From the NCBI GenBank assembly GCA_037176725.1, contig JAZBRS010000035.1, forward strand, positions 50,168,001 through 50,232,000: a stretch of 64,000 bases of DNA, in the 5' to 3' direction. This DNA comes from Posidonia oceanica (Eukaryota; Streptophyta; Magnoliopsida; Alismatales; Posidoniaceae). Position 1 is the stretch's first letter. Each line of letters begins with the position of its first letter. Below, piece after piece: positions 22,874 to 34,165 of the stretch. Position numbers and translations under genes: made by a program. Under the pieces are notes generated by a model. It made no database searches. It had not been told where the DNA came from and saw only the letters and a program-made list of their open reading frames with translations.

Positions 22874-23653
22874 ATGGCATCTCAGCAAATCTACAATGAC
22901 CCCCTCCCTAATCATCAAATAATGGCGTTCAAGGATGACGAGGTCCCCAACCCATTAATAACAAAGGACTGGGACAGCCAAGCACTATCAGATGAAGACT
23001 GGGGCAATCAAGCCAATGATGAAATGATCTCAGATGATGACTGGGATAGTGAGGCAGGCAAAGGGCTAACAATTGAAGATCTGTTTAGCCAGTTCAACTT
23101 CACGGCCGCAGATGAGCCGAAAGATAGCACGGACGTTGAAAACTCTCTCACTCTAGATCAAAAGGCCACCAAACAATTTGAGCAAGAAAACATTGTCTTC
23201 CAAGATTCCGAGCTTCCACCACCACACAAGCAAGAACTGCCGCTCATCATCACAGTGGGCATTAATGACCATGTCCTACAAGGGGTGCTAGTTGATACTG
23301 GAACAAGCCGGAGCCTTACTTCTTTATCCACGCTCCAAAGTTTGGGGATCAATGAGGATGGACTAGAGAAGACCCCTTTCATGTGCACTGGGTTCGATCA
23401 AAGTGAGAAGTTGGCTCTTGGGATGATACCAATGGAAATTACAGTAGGCCCTTTGACCAGAATCACTACAGTAATCATCATGAAGGAAGAAGTCCTGGAA
23501 CCTCTCATCCTTGGGAGGTCTTGGCTAGCAGAAGTCAGAGCCGTGGCATCCCCTGTTCATCAACTATTGAAGTTCAAATACGAGAGAGCGGTTGTTAGCA
23601 TTCCTGCTAATTGCCTAGGGATATTATGTAAGTTCAAGATGCATGAGCCTTAA
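22874..23653 (+). pseudogene. First retropepsin-like domain of element L0
   Basis: A 259-residue open frame begins with an acidic spacer that repeats DDDWDSEA and SDEDWGNQA-like phrases. It then encodes a retropepsin fold: LPLIITVGINDHVLQGVLVD, TGTSRSLTS (active-site D-T-G at about 23293-23301), and PLILGRSWLAEVRAVASPVH, the second conserved block. The frame ends at a TAA (23651). Tat elements normally carry one protease, just after a linker beginning with YDI.EQLKKT; here that linker and another protease come afterwards, so this domain is extra. Confidence 0.75.
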
Positions 23654-24720
23654 ATAGCTACCCTGCGAGATAAAGAAGATGCACAACTCCCACCATGGAG
23701 AAAGTCGTCGCTGTGGGGTCCCAAGCCACAATCACTGCCGGTCTCCCCAATCTTCAGAGCAACTAGGCCACCATCAGGCCAATTGCAGGTCTTCAAAGCG
23801 CCAGGCTCACAAAATACTTCGGTATTTCGGAATACTACTACTCCGCCATCTTCAATCTTCCGAGTACCAGCAGAACAACCAACTAGAGCCATCAAACCAC
23901 CTGAGCTTGGGGGGCCTGTGCAAAAGAAATCTGTCTTCGACTTGCCGCACAAAAAGAAGGAAGAATCAGGCATTCGAAGCAGAGAGGATGAGGTGGTGGC
24001 ACCCATTACAAGGGGAGGACGGTTCTCAAACCGGATAGTGCCACTAATAGAGCAAACAGAGCCAGTGAAACCACAAGAAGGACCTGTGCCAACAGAGTAT
24101 GACATCCTAGAGCAGTTGAAGAAAACACGGGCCAGGATCTCCATTTTTTATCTCATAAACAGCTCAGTCCAACATCAAAAAGCTCTGTAAGAAGTGCTGG
24201 AGAAGGCTCAAGTTGCCCTGGACATACCCGTAGAGGATCTCCATGTGATAGCTACAGCAGCCTTTGTAGAGCCCATAATTACGTTAGCTGATAGCGAGTT
24301 GGCACCATTAGAAAGGAGGAAAGCACCACTAAATGTAACAATCTCCATAAATAATCATTTAGTGTCTGGTGTGCTTATTGATACCGGGGCATTAATGAAT
24401 ATTGTTCTTTAAATACAATAAGGGCTCTAGGTGTGAATGAAGCCTCACTGACCCCCATAGACATGACAATTGCCAGATATGATGACAGCAAGAGAAAAGC
24501 TCACGGCAAATGGACTACCAAGATCGGGATAGGACCAACCCAAGTTCTAACCCAATTGATTGTCATAGACATGAATGTTCCATATCAAATCATCTTGGGG
24601 AGACAATGGCTCGACCACCTGAAGGGAGTATCATCCCCCCGGCACCAATGTCTGAAATTCCCTCACAACGGGAAGATTATCAAAATAATGGGGGATATAC
24701 CAGGCAAGGAAGTTGAGGCG
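23654..24720 (+). pseudogene. Linker and second (canonical) retropepsin-like domain of L0
   Basis: The linker has EYDILEQLKKTRARISIF at about 24100-24150, the usual phrase before the protease in Tat-type elements. A TAA at 24188 follows, then a second protease start, NNHLVSGVLIDTGALMNIV, with D-T-G at about 24380. A stop at 24410 and a frame change break it; it resumes at 24433 and reaches VPYQIILGRQWLDHLKGV near 24575-24630. The active-site motif is intact but the gene is split. Confidence 0.8.
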
Positions 24721-26073
24721 AACATGATATATCTACCGCACCAATTCAGTGTGCGAGAAAAGCCAACCAGAGCTGAGAAAGGAAAGAACATTGTATCTAT
24801 GGTTGAGCTAAGGGACAAATGGGCCAGGCCCAAGCTGGTTCACAAAAGAAAAGTATCTCCAAAGTCTAGAAGACCCTCCATGAGCATAGGTTGGGAGATC
24901 ATGAGAAAGATTGGCTATAAGGAAGGCCAGGGCTTAGGTCTAGAAGGAAAAGGAAGAAAGGATCCTGTCCAGGCTTATGACAGAGAAGGGAAAGGAGGAC
25001 TTGGTTTCGACCAGTTCCTCGACGACCAGCAGTTACAGTGGAGTTTACGAAAGCATTTCACCAACGTAGGGATATTCAATCCGAATACATCCCCACTGGG
25101 AAATATCATATTAGTGAAACCAACCAAATCTACTCTCCCAAGTGAAGAGGATACAGCCGATGAATACATTTCCGGCTTATTCCAAACACTAGAGTTGCCA
25201 GTAGAGCCTCCAAAAGGTTAGATTGCAATCGAGTTGCCAGTAGAGCCTCCAGAAGGTCAGACTGCAACAGGGATTCCACCAATAGAGTTGCCAGCAGAGC
25301 CTTTAGAAGGTCAGACTGCAACAGAAGTCCCTTTGCCTGCTAAGGGATCATCATCGCCACCACGGTTAGGCACACCGGCTCTCGAACCTTCGGACTCGCC
25401 ACCTCCTTCTTTTCCCTCTCCTTCCGGCACTGCCGCTTCCGAGTCCTCTCTTCCTCCAGCTCCGAACCTCTTTTCTTCTTTGGAGCAACTGACAGAGCAA
25501 AGTCTACGCAGGTCACAACGACTGGTAGATAAGGCTCACCGTCTCACGGTGAACCTCTCTGAAGATCTGCGGCCCCACGGGCTCGAAATTGATCTTGACC
25601 TAGGAGTAGATCATGAGCTTTTCCACGATGGTGGGAACGTCAACAATGACGAGCCCACCTAGAAACCAACCTCTACTGATGGAGGTAACTCTAGGGGCAT
25701 GTCCCTAGATTCTGTAAATAAAACTCTGTTTAATTCTGCATTGTTTCCATTTCCTAGACATAGTTGCAATTTACTTTCTATTTTCAATAAGGGAGAGGAT
25801 CACCATGTTGGTTGTAGTAGCTCACCGTCAACTTTGATCACTGCTTCAAAAACTGTGCGCGTGTGTCAATACACGGAGGCAATGCCTCAGGAGCTAGCTA
25901 CTGCTAACATGATTTTCCTAGTAGAAGAATTTGATCAATCTGGGAAGTGTGCAGGAATTGAGGCATATGAGCTAGTCAGCTGTAGTGATGATGAAGAGGA
26001 CCAAGAAACTGACTCAGACTTGCTCAAGCACCTCATGGATAAATATGATGAGCAAACTAAGGCAGCCGAGGAT
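24721..26073 (+). pseudogene. G-patch domain and spacer tail of L0 polyprotein
   Basis: A G-patch-like motif lies at about 24880-25010: GWEIMRKIGYKEGQGLGLEG followed by a downstream GLGF, the glycine pattern of this nucleic-acid-binding domain. A Pro-rich tandem repeat (ELPVEPPEGQTAT type, 25180-25330) and an acidic tail follow in the same frame, interrupted by TAG codons at 25219 and 25660. The frame reaches an acidic SDDEEDQETDSD segment near 25990-26020, then runs into LTR sequence at 26074. RT would normally follow, so the rest of pol is deleted. Confidence 0.75.
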
Positions 26074-26451
26074 GGGGGTGCCTAACACCTTCCACGTGCG
26101 TAACAGGAGTCCTTGCCCTTTCTCTTGGCCCGCAAAGACCTTTCCTTCATCCTAGGGACGAGTCATAGCATAGCATAGCATCACATTGTCTTGCATTACA
26201 TCCCTTTTACGCCCTCTTTGCATCCTGTTTTGCATGTCTTTTCATGCATTACCCTTGGTTTTCCTTGTCTCCCAACTCAATAGACCTGGTGGCGACTCCG
26301 ATTTGTCTTATCATTTCTTTTTTCTTCTTTTGCCAGTGTTTCCGAGTCAAGTTTCTTCCCTCGGATCCTGCCATGTATAGTGAGCCTATTTTAATCAGTG
26401 CACGCAAGCTTTGGCATCGTGCATGGACGATCAGAATTCAGGATTACTACA
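26074..26451 (+). mobile_element. Truncated 5' LTR of element B
   Basis: The 378 bp match 45171-45553 of the 3' LTR nearly base for base and end GATTACTACA. The left edge, GGGGGTGCCTAACACC, falls directly on the L0 coding sequence, so about 3.2 kb of this LTR is missing. It keeps the PBS-like GGTGGCGACTCC (26288-26299) and the U5 stem-loop (26390-26430). Confidence 0.9.
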
Positions 26452-26452
26452 G

Positions 26453-26471
26453 TGGTGACTCCGCTGGGGAG
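26453..26471 (+). other. Primer-binding site of element B
   Basis: TGGTGACTCCGCTGGGGAG follows the LTR end after one base. The same site in element E reads TGGCGACTCCGCTAGGGAT. From memory this matches the tRNA-Arg-type PBS described for Tat/Ogre elements; I could not verify the tRNA here. Confidence 0.75.
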
Positions 26472-27654
26472 CTTGCACTCTGGCTTTCACCTGGCTTTCT
26501 CGCAGCCTGCTTTTTGCCTTTGCATGCACTGTCTGTTTGCCTGCCTTGCTTGTTTACATGCTTTACTCCTTTACATGCTTTATTACATGCTTACCTGCAT
26601 TTACCCGCTTTATTCACCAACTTTTTTCCTTGCTTTATTTCCAACATTATGCATGTCTAATTATTTGATTGGCACACCATGCATGCCTTTTGAATGATGC
26701 ATGCTTTCTTTTACACCAATACAATGCCACTGCACCTGCACATACTATGCATACTTGCCTTTTGCTATGATTAGTGCTTTTTCCTTCACTATCATGCTCA
26801 CAGCACTAGCACATACCATGTGCATGCCTTTTGCAATGATTTGTGCTGCTTGCTTGCCATGTTTGGGTGATTTTCTTCCCCTTTTGCATTAAGCCTAAGG
26901 ACAATTAGAGACTGATTGCTTCCCCCACGGCTAACTAAAAACGGCATGTAAAAAGAACCTCTAGGAGCAACTAGAGACTACAACACACCTACACCCCCTT
27001 TGAGTTAATAAAATGCGCAAGATAAAATGCGAAGCATTTGCATAAAGCATCATATAGGGCATGCATTCTTCTCATCTGAGTCCACCTACAGTCTGAGAAA
27101 AATAATCCTGGTCTCTCGCCCCCAGCGCTTTGGCGTGGTGTGAGTAGATCGGTCTGTCCCCCTTGTCAGGGGGTCGCGTCGATGTTAGTGGAGGGTACTA
27201 CCCATGCTTCTGGTAGGGTCAAGGCCACCTACGCACCACCACGTCACCACCTGAGCTTTGGGCCGGGATTAAGACGTGGGACCTGCTTTTTCTAGTCTGA
27301 GTCGGCGACCCGTACACCCATGAGTGTCCGAAGTAGACTACCTACTAGGACACTCTAGATTGGTGAGGGAGAGCATGCTAGAAAGCATACATCTGCATTC
27401 ATGTCATACATCAAAGCACTTGCATTTTACTTTTGAGTTCTAATCCCTTGTTATTTGCTTGCCTTTCGCGCAGAGGTCAGTGAGCGAGTTCCTTAGCTGG
27501 AGCTTGAGTGCATTCTCTTACTAACGCCCTTGTTGCGACCCCTGCTTTCAATCATCCTCTTCTGAGCTATTTCGCCTTTGCGAATATAGCTCCTCCTAGG
27601 ATTCGCCCTCTTGCCCCCTCTCGTAGCCCTATGATCACCCATTCTCGGTCAGTG
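26472..27654 (+). other. Untranslated leader of element B
   Basis: No protein is supported. The first half is rich in ATGC, CTTGC and TACATGC words. The second half (27080-27370) is strongly conserved with element C (47040-47340) and element E (62020-62330), including TGTTAGTGGAGGGTAC and a nested stem-loop. Conservation between three diverged copies suggests a packaging, dimerisation or translation role. Confidence 0.7.
27115..27173 (+). other. Conserved nested stem-loop in the B leader
   Basis: The first stem CTCGC (27115-27119) pairs with GTGAG (27140-27144), and a second hairpin CCCCC-TTGTCA-GGGGG lies at 27158-27173. The counterparts are CTTGC/GCAAG and CCCC-TTGTCT-GGGG in C, and CTTGT/GCAAG and CCCC...GGGG in E, so pairing is kept while bases change. 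Confidence 0.6.
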
Positions 27655-30015
27655 ATGGCCCAGTTTGTTGGTGACTCCTAGGTCCCTGTTGCCCCGGAGG
27701 TGGCCTCTCTTTTGATCCCTTCAGCTCCCGCATTGACCCCCTCTGCACCAGCGTCTCCTTCACTGGTACAGTTGCCTCCCCTCTATTCTGTGGGGCAGTG
27801 GCAGGCTCCGTCGGACCCGGTTGCCGAGACTATCTTGGTAACCACTGCCCGCGCTCCGGAGACACCACTGACTCCTCTCTCTTAGGGTAATGTCACTTTT
27901 GACACCCACCCTGCTGCGGTGAATCTCGGCTTAGGACCTTCGCCTCATGGACAGTCTGTGTCCCAGCCGCTTGATTTTGCTCCCCCACCGATCCTGCAAC
28001 TCAGCATACCAACTGACAGGTCCCCTGAGATGCAGTATCAGCAGCTGATGGAGACTACCTAGAGACTGCAGGGCATGGCTCTATCTCTTCGCCCTTCATT
28101 CACTCCTGCTGCTCCCAAGGCTCCGCTGCGACTTGCTCTCGTGTCGCAGGCATTCCCTTCTGCTCCCCCGCCTAGACCACCGCCTCAGCTACTCACTGCT
28201 CAAGCGATGGGGGCTCAGCTTCCGCCTCCTGCATATGCACAACACCCTGCACAGCATCCTCCTCTGGCACCTGGTGGCCAGTCCTTAGGACTGGTTGGAG
28301 CGCAGTATCCCTCTGGCCCGCAGCCCAGCACCGTGCTGGTGCAGCAGCTGACGTTCCAGCACTCTGCATCACCTATCACTCAGCATGCTAGTTATTCCTA
28401 CCCCCTGCATCAGTAATACCCTACCCCTGCATACATGCCAGCACACACAACACACCCGCACGGATACGCCGTCCATCCCATCGCTCCACTAGGCGATGTG
28501 ATGGTAGATCTAGAGGAGCACCTTGGTGTGTCCTATGCGGCGTATGTGGCCCCTGCCCCTGCTGTACTGCCTCCTTTGGCAGCAGCTCCAGAATCCAATG
28601 ACGACAGGTTCACCGTTCTGGAGAAGGCGCTTCGACAAGTGTAGGGTACAGACCACCAGTCTTACTAGTTCCGGGACCTCTGTTACTTCGCAGAGGCGGT
28701 GCTCCCACCGAAGTTTCGCATCTCAGTCTTTGAAAAATATAATGGTAGAGGCTGTCCAATAGCACAGCTGAAGGCATACTGCAGAGATCTCGCTCAGCTC
28801 CAGGCTGACGAGAGGTTGCTAATCCGCTTGTTCTAGAAAAGTCTAATCGGCCCTATGCTGAAGTGGTTCACCTCACTTGATATGGCCAGCATCAAGACAT
28901 GGGACGACCTCAGCCAGGCATTCCTGAGACAATATTCCTTCAACCTGGACCTGGTCCCTAAGCACGCGGACCTGGTCGCAACAAAGCAGAAACCCGGTGA
29001 GCCGTTTGGGAAGTATGTCGGCCGTTGGCGTGCACTCGCTTCGCAGGTTCGAGATGGACCCTCTGATGAGGAGTCCCTCGAGATTGTGATCGGGGGTGCG
29101 CAGCCTGCCGTCGGGGCTTTGCTCAGCATTCAACCTATCACAACCTTCACTGCACTGATTCGGGCTGGCACCTGCGTGGAGAGTTCGCTATGGAGTGGCA
29201 ACTTCTCGGCGCTCTCTGCGTTTGCCAAGCAAGCCGCCACCAGCAAAAACAGCAGCAGCACCAGCAGCAACACTAGCAGCAACAGCAGCGGTACCACCAA
29301 CAGCCGGCCCAAGAAGAAGGACTCGCCGAAACTTGCTGTTGCCTACGTCGACCCCTCGCCCGTGCATGTTCAGCTGGCGGTTTGGCCTCCCCTGAATCAA
29401 GTAGTATACGCACCAGCACCTAGGGCACGCCCCACACCACAAATCACTACCATCGCCCAACCGGTGTATCCTGCCGCACCGGTCTGGCAAGCGCAGCCCC
29501 AAGGGCAAAGGCGACAGTGGCGTTAATTCACCCCACTGGTGGAGCCATTGAGTGCCGTCCTCCCCAAGGTTGTGACATTCCTGAGGTTTCCCGAGGCTCG
29601 CCCGTTGCCAAATCCACTTCCGCATTGGCATAAGGCGCACCGTTTTTGCGACTTTCATCGAGCTGTAGGGTACTCGACGAACAGTTGCCTCACCTTGCAG
29701 GACGCCATTCAGAATCTGATCGAATCGGGAACGATTACGATCCACACACACAAGGCATCCACATCTGCTCCTTCATCAGCATCAGCCCCTACACAAGCAT
29801 TAGCACCCCCTCATCCCAGCATTGTCCACCAACCCCTCCCGGAGCATCCCAATCTAGAAGGCGCGGGGACCTCGGGAATCTATTCTCTCTCCCCCTCTGG
29901 GCCTACTACGTCTGTAGTAGACCCCTCTGAGCTCATTTATGATGTCTTGGAGCCCTTTCCTCTCTCTCTCTCTATCGTGCGGCTATTGCCGGCTTCGTGT
30001 CGGGAGTCCATATGA
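27655..30015 (+). pseudogene. gag polyprotein of element B (broken by TAG stops)
   Basis: The start is the ATG at 27655, because MAQ(F/Y)V is shared with element E (62602) and as MVQHTG with C (47568). One frame runs to 30015 with TAG at 27679, 27883, 28060, 28642, 28666 and 28834 and TAA at 28414 and 29524. The Pro-rich matrix part is followed by a capsid-type region (GPMLKWFTSLDMASIKTWDD, FLRQYSFNLDLVPK, KPGEPFGKYVGRWRALASQV) and a zinc-knuckle-like FCDFHRAVGYSTNSCLTLQD near 29647-29706. A Ser/Asn-rich low-complexity stretch lies at 29245-29310. The frame changes near 30000, where protease precursor sequence continues. Confidence 0.9.
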
Positions 30016-31226
30016 TCCGACCACGTGCCAGGCCGGGGTGCTCCGCCGCTCGCCCTACTATGCACCCTCAGGCCCCTGCCCTTGTACACCTTCAAGCTAG
30101 ACCGCAGGCCCAAACCCTTGCCTCCTATTTAGGTAGGCCCCCAGTCAGCCTGTTAGCTAGGTCTCAGCCAGGACCCCTAGCAACCTACCAGCATCAGCAC
30201 CCTTCCCCCTATCGCCTAGCCAACCCTCCTGTAGCCCCTCTTGTGCTCGTAGCACAGGCCCCTGCGGTTATTGACTTAACCTGGGACCCCCATCGCGTGC
30301 CCTATAACTATGCCACGGAAACTTGTACAGAAGTCACGCGATCAGGGAGGGTATACCAGCCCGCAGCACCAGTGGTAAGGCCCAGCCATCCAGCACTCGT
30401 TGCACCCCCACCAGCAAGCCAGCCAGCAGCACCCCTACCAGCAAGCCAGCCAGCAGCACCCCTATCGGCAAGCCAGCCTGTAGCACCCATAGCATCAAGC
30501 CAACCCCCTGCACCTAGCCTGGTAGAGCCAACCCCCAAAGCATCCCTTCCTACCACCAGAAAGCTACACCACAAAATCGACATTACCTCCTAGCTTAGGA
30601 GGGTTAAAGCCGATATTTCCATTTGGGACCTTATACATTCCTCTTTTGAACACCGTGAGGCTTTTCTCCAAGTGTTCCAAGCAGCCCGTGTGTCCCAAGC
30701 TATAGAACTCGTGGCCCTGGAAAGCATGGTTGGCGTCATTGCGGAGCCTCAGATCATCTCTTTCACGAGTGATGAGCTACCTCCGGCGGGGATTAATCAT
30801 AACCAACCCTTGTTTGTCACGGTGCAATACAAAAACTTTCGCATTCCCCTATCGCTGGTTGATAACGGGTCAGGCCTTAATGTCTGTCCGTTGCGCATTG
30901 CAACTAGGCTCGGATTCAAAGCTGAGGATATCACCCCGGCGATAAAGGGAATGACAGCTTTTGACAATACTCACCATGACTCTCTAGGGATTTTGATTAT
31001 TCCTCTTATCATTGGCCCGGTCACCTTCGATGTGGAATTCTACATTGTTGACTTGGAGCCTAACTTCAACTTCCTGCTTGGGCGCCCTTGGCTGCACAAG
31101 CATCAGGTCATCCCCTCGGCCCTCCACCGCATGATCAAGTTTCGCCACAGCGACGATGTTATCGTTGTAATGGCGCAAAACTTCAAGAAGGAGCAGATCG
31201 AGGCGGTTGCACCCATCTCTTCATAG
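30016..31226 (+). pseudogene. Linker and retropepsin-like protease of element B
   Basis: The linker carries VTRSGRVYQPA, a phrase typical of Tat polyproteins, and a tandem (P/L)ASQPAAP repeat at 30405-30490. A TAG at 30591 precedes ADISIWDLIHSSFEHREAFL. The protease follows in an open frame 30672-31226: FRIPLSLVDNGSGLNVCPL with D-N-G as active-site triplet, usual in this lineage, and NFLLGRPWLHKHQVIPSALH as the second block. The frame ends with TAG at 31224, one codon that related elements would read through. Confidence 0.88.
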
Positions 31227-31500
31227 ACTGTCCCTTTTGACCCTGAGCTTTCAGCTGCCTTGTATCGAGTTAATCGATGTGAGCCGGTTAGCTTTATACT
31301 TGACCTTGAATGTGTCAACTCTGTGGCCGTTCACAATAACCCCTTCCGGATGGTTGAAAACGTCTGTCACAGGTGGGGCTATGTCAAGGGAACGCCGCTC
31401 GGGTGATACGGCCAGGGAATCGCTGAGCCGATCAGAGCAGTAGAGCGAAGAGATTCTAAAGGTCTCGGATATGACCTACAGTCCAGCAGAGACAGATGCA
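31227..31500 (+). pseudogene. G-patch-like domain of element B
   Basis: Continuing in the protease frame, the residues CHRWGYVKGTPLG, a TGA at 31405, then YGQGIAEPIRAVERRDSKGL form a G-patch-like glycine pattern ending GLGYD. The TGA stands where a CGA arginine codon would complete the pattern. Element L0 has the same domain in the same place. Confidence 0.65.
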
Positions 31501-33300
31501 TGCAGCCTAAGGATCAAAGGATGGCTATCCCGCAGGACCTCACTAACTTCACCAGTGCAGGTATCCTGGATTCAAACAGCAGTGAGGCCCCAGCACAATA
31601 GGCATCATGCCCGAGCTCTCCGCTGCCAGTAGAAGAATGGGTATGCATTGAGGACTACTACTCAGATGAGGAGGAGTCCGGCATAGTTGAGGCAGCCCCA
31701 ACCAGCAGTAAGGATCAGCTCAGCATGGCAACGTCTCGGTCAGCTTGCTCGGCACTCACTAATGCAGCAGCAGAATTGGTAGGCCCTAGGGCGGGGTTGA
31801 CAGTTTCTCCTCTTCCTGCAGCTTCACCAAAGTCATCGACAGCTGCGGCTGCAGTGCCAGAGTCAGAAGCACGCCCTCCGACATCATCCAGCAGTCAGCT
31901 TGTGGCCGTAGCCACACTAGTGTGGAAATCACCTTCTCTAGCGGCGTAGTCAGTTGAATCAAGCGACAGCGTGACTCGGCCCGCATCATCGACAACGCCA
32001 CAAGCAAGCCAGGCGGCTCTGTCAGGCACACCGCTGTCAGCTTCAGCAGATCTTGCTATACGGAAGATTCTCGTCGCTACTACCAGGAAACAACCACTAT
32101 CACCCATGGGCACCGGCGCTTCGTCCCCCAGCATGGTGGCCTAGCCATTGGGCCCCTAGAAGAGCAGTTGTACCTCCCCTCCAGTAGCAGTAGTGACCCT
32201 GGCAGCCTACCCAGCAGTAGCGAAACAAGTACCCAAGCAGCAGAAGGCCCGGCAGTTGAGCCAGGACTGGCTGCAAGCCTGGCAGTCACTTATTACGTCG
32301 ACTCACCCTCGGATGAGGAGGGAGGAGCGGCTGCAGACGCTCAGATTGATTTTTCAATGGGAGACTTGGAGTTGTTATTCCAGGAGCAGCTTGCGTCGTT
32401 GGCGCAGGACGTCGTAGAGCATCAGACCGCACAAAAGAAGGGGAAGGCCGTGGCCACAGATCCCTCTATCATGGTCCTAGAGGAAGATCTGGCGGTCGAG
32501 GCACCCACTAGACCAGATGAGCTGATTACCCTACAGCCAGGGGTGGGTCTAGATGGTTTGTGCAGCGCATGCCACACTTAGGCAATGCAGCAGGCAGTAG
32601 TATATTGATCAGCCGCCAGCCTGATGTGTCCCTGGCAAGCACACCAGAACATGCAAAGGAAGTGACAGCGCAGCAGATACCAGCGGCATCAACACCACAA
32701 GCAGCACCAGTAGCACCGCAAGCACCAGCGCTAGCACAGCAAGCACAAGCACCAGCACCGCAAGTAGCAGCATCACAACATGCACAAGCAGTAGCACAGC
32801 AGGCACCAACAGCTCAGCAGCAAGCAGTAGCACATGCAACCCCCGCACAGCAAGCAGTAGCACAGTTAGCTTCAGCACAGGCAGTAGCACAAATAGCAGA
32901 GACAGAGCAGGCAGAGCCAGCTGAGGAGTTTGCCAGGACAGAGGTCGCGCACCGAGGATACAGAAACACTTGGGTAAGCATGACCATCTTGAAGCATCAC
33001 CAGGGCCAAGCAGCAGAACATTTGCACTCCTTCGATATCTCAGACCCCACCTTTGAGAAGGAGATCCTCTCGGAGCTTATTGCATATGGAAAGGAGGATG
33101 ATGCAGGCAAATATGAGAATGATGAACCGTCGCCTGAGTTCCGGCCCCACGATGATGATCCAGAAGGCCCTAACCTCCATGTCGAAGAGGAGACAGAGGT
33201 TGTCAGCATCTGCACAGCAGAAGAGGTCAGAAAGGTCCGCATTAGCGCCCATCTGTCGCCCCAGGCTAGAGCAGAATTCATCGCATTCTTGAAGGAGTAA
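31501..33300 (+). pseudogene. Low-complexity spacer between protease and RT, element B
   Basis: Ser/Ala/Pro-rich sequence with acidic patches spans this interval in shifting frames. At 32650-32910 a Gln/Ala tandem repeat (AVAQQAPTAQQQAVAHATPA and variants) occurs. The last part, EEVRKVRISAHLSPQARAEF followed by IAFLKE and a TAA at 33298, leads into the RT entry phrase ADVFAWSYADM. No independent domain is visible; such spacers are common in Tat polyproteins. Confidence 0.7.
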
Positions 33301-34165
33301 GCGGATGTCTTCGCCTGGAGCTACGCAGATATGGTTGGCCTCGACATTGAGATAGTGGTGTACAACCTACCTTTGGACCCCGATGCAAGGCCAGTAAAGC
33401 AGAAGCTACGGCGATGGCGACTGCAGTGGCTACTCATGATCAAGGAGGAGATCATGAAGCAGCACAATGTTAACTTCTTCAAGGTCATCCTTTACCCTGA
33501 GTGGCTTGCAAATGTTGTGCCAGTACCCAAGAAGGATGGACGAGTCTGCATGTGCATCGACTACTGGGACCTGAACAAGGCGAGTCCCAAGGATGATTTC
33601 CCACTACCACACATTGACATCCTAGTCGACAACACTGCAGGGCACAAAATGCTCTCCTTTATGGACGGCTTCTCTGGCTATAACCAGATCAGAATGGTAG
33701 AAGAGGACATGGAGAAAACATCCTTCATCACCCCTTGGGGTGTCTTCTGCTACCAAGTTTTGCCATTTGGGCTGAAAAATGCTGGCACAACCTATCAGAG
33801 GGCCATGACTGCACTTTTCCACGACCTCATGCATCAAGAAGTTGAGGTCTACATGGATGATATGATTGCCAAGACTAAAGAGCTTGAGGATCATCTTGCC
33901 TACTTAAGGAAGCTCTTTGACCGCTTGCGAAAGTACAAGCTGCGCCTTAACCCCAGTAAATGCGTATTCGGGGTATCTTCTGGCAAGCTCCTGGGCTACA
34001 TTATTAGCCAGAGAGGGATTGAAGTGGACCCGATGAAGGCAAAAGCCATCATGGACATGCCACCCTCCAGGACAGAGAAAGAAGTTCGAGGCCTACTTGG
34101 ACGCCTATAGTATATCAGTCGGTTCATTGCACAGCTCATGCCTATCTGCGAACTGATCTTCAAGC
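33301..34165 (+). pseudogene. Reverse transcriptase of element B, catalytic motif intact
   Basis: The frame 33331-34110 encodes the RT palm and fingers: VVPVPKKDGRVCMCIDYW, DLNKASPKDDFPLPHID, MDGFSGYNQIRM, TPWGVFCYQVLPFGLKNAG and the catalytic box VYMDDMIAKT (Y-M-D-D at 33850-33861). Both aspartates are present. A TAG at 34111 stands for a Gln in the phrase before YISRFIAQL, and more TAGs follow (about 34183, 34192). The Trp in CIDYW replaces the usual Arg, a CGG-to-TGG type change. RT copies element RNA into cDNA inside the particle. Confidence 0.92.

Larger units (their letters stand above)
6421..26073 (+). mobile_element. Tat-type Ty3/Gypsy element L0, interrupted and 3'-truncated
   Basis: The element starts TGTAGATACC inside the protease of element A. 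It holds an LTR with promoter, a leader, gag, protease-like domains and a G-patch, then stops abruptly at 26073, where LTR sequence of element B begins. RT, RNase H, integrase and the 3' LTR are missing. Two solo LTRs (7378-13014 and 14201-19989) account for about 11.4 kb of the span; without them L0 is about 8.2 kb. The GCGTCCAACGTTGGACGC-type palindromes near 6571, 6900, 13996 and 20885 tie the separated parts together. Confidence 0.75.
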
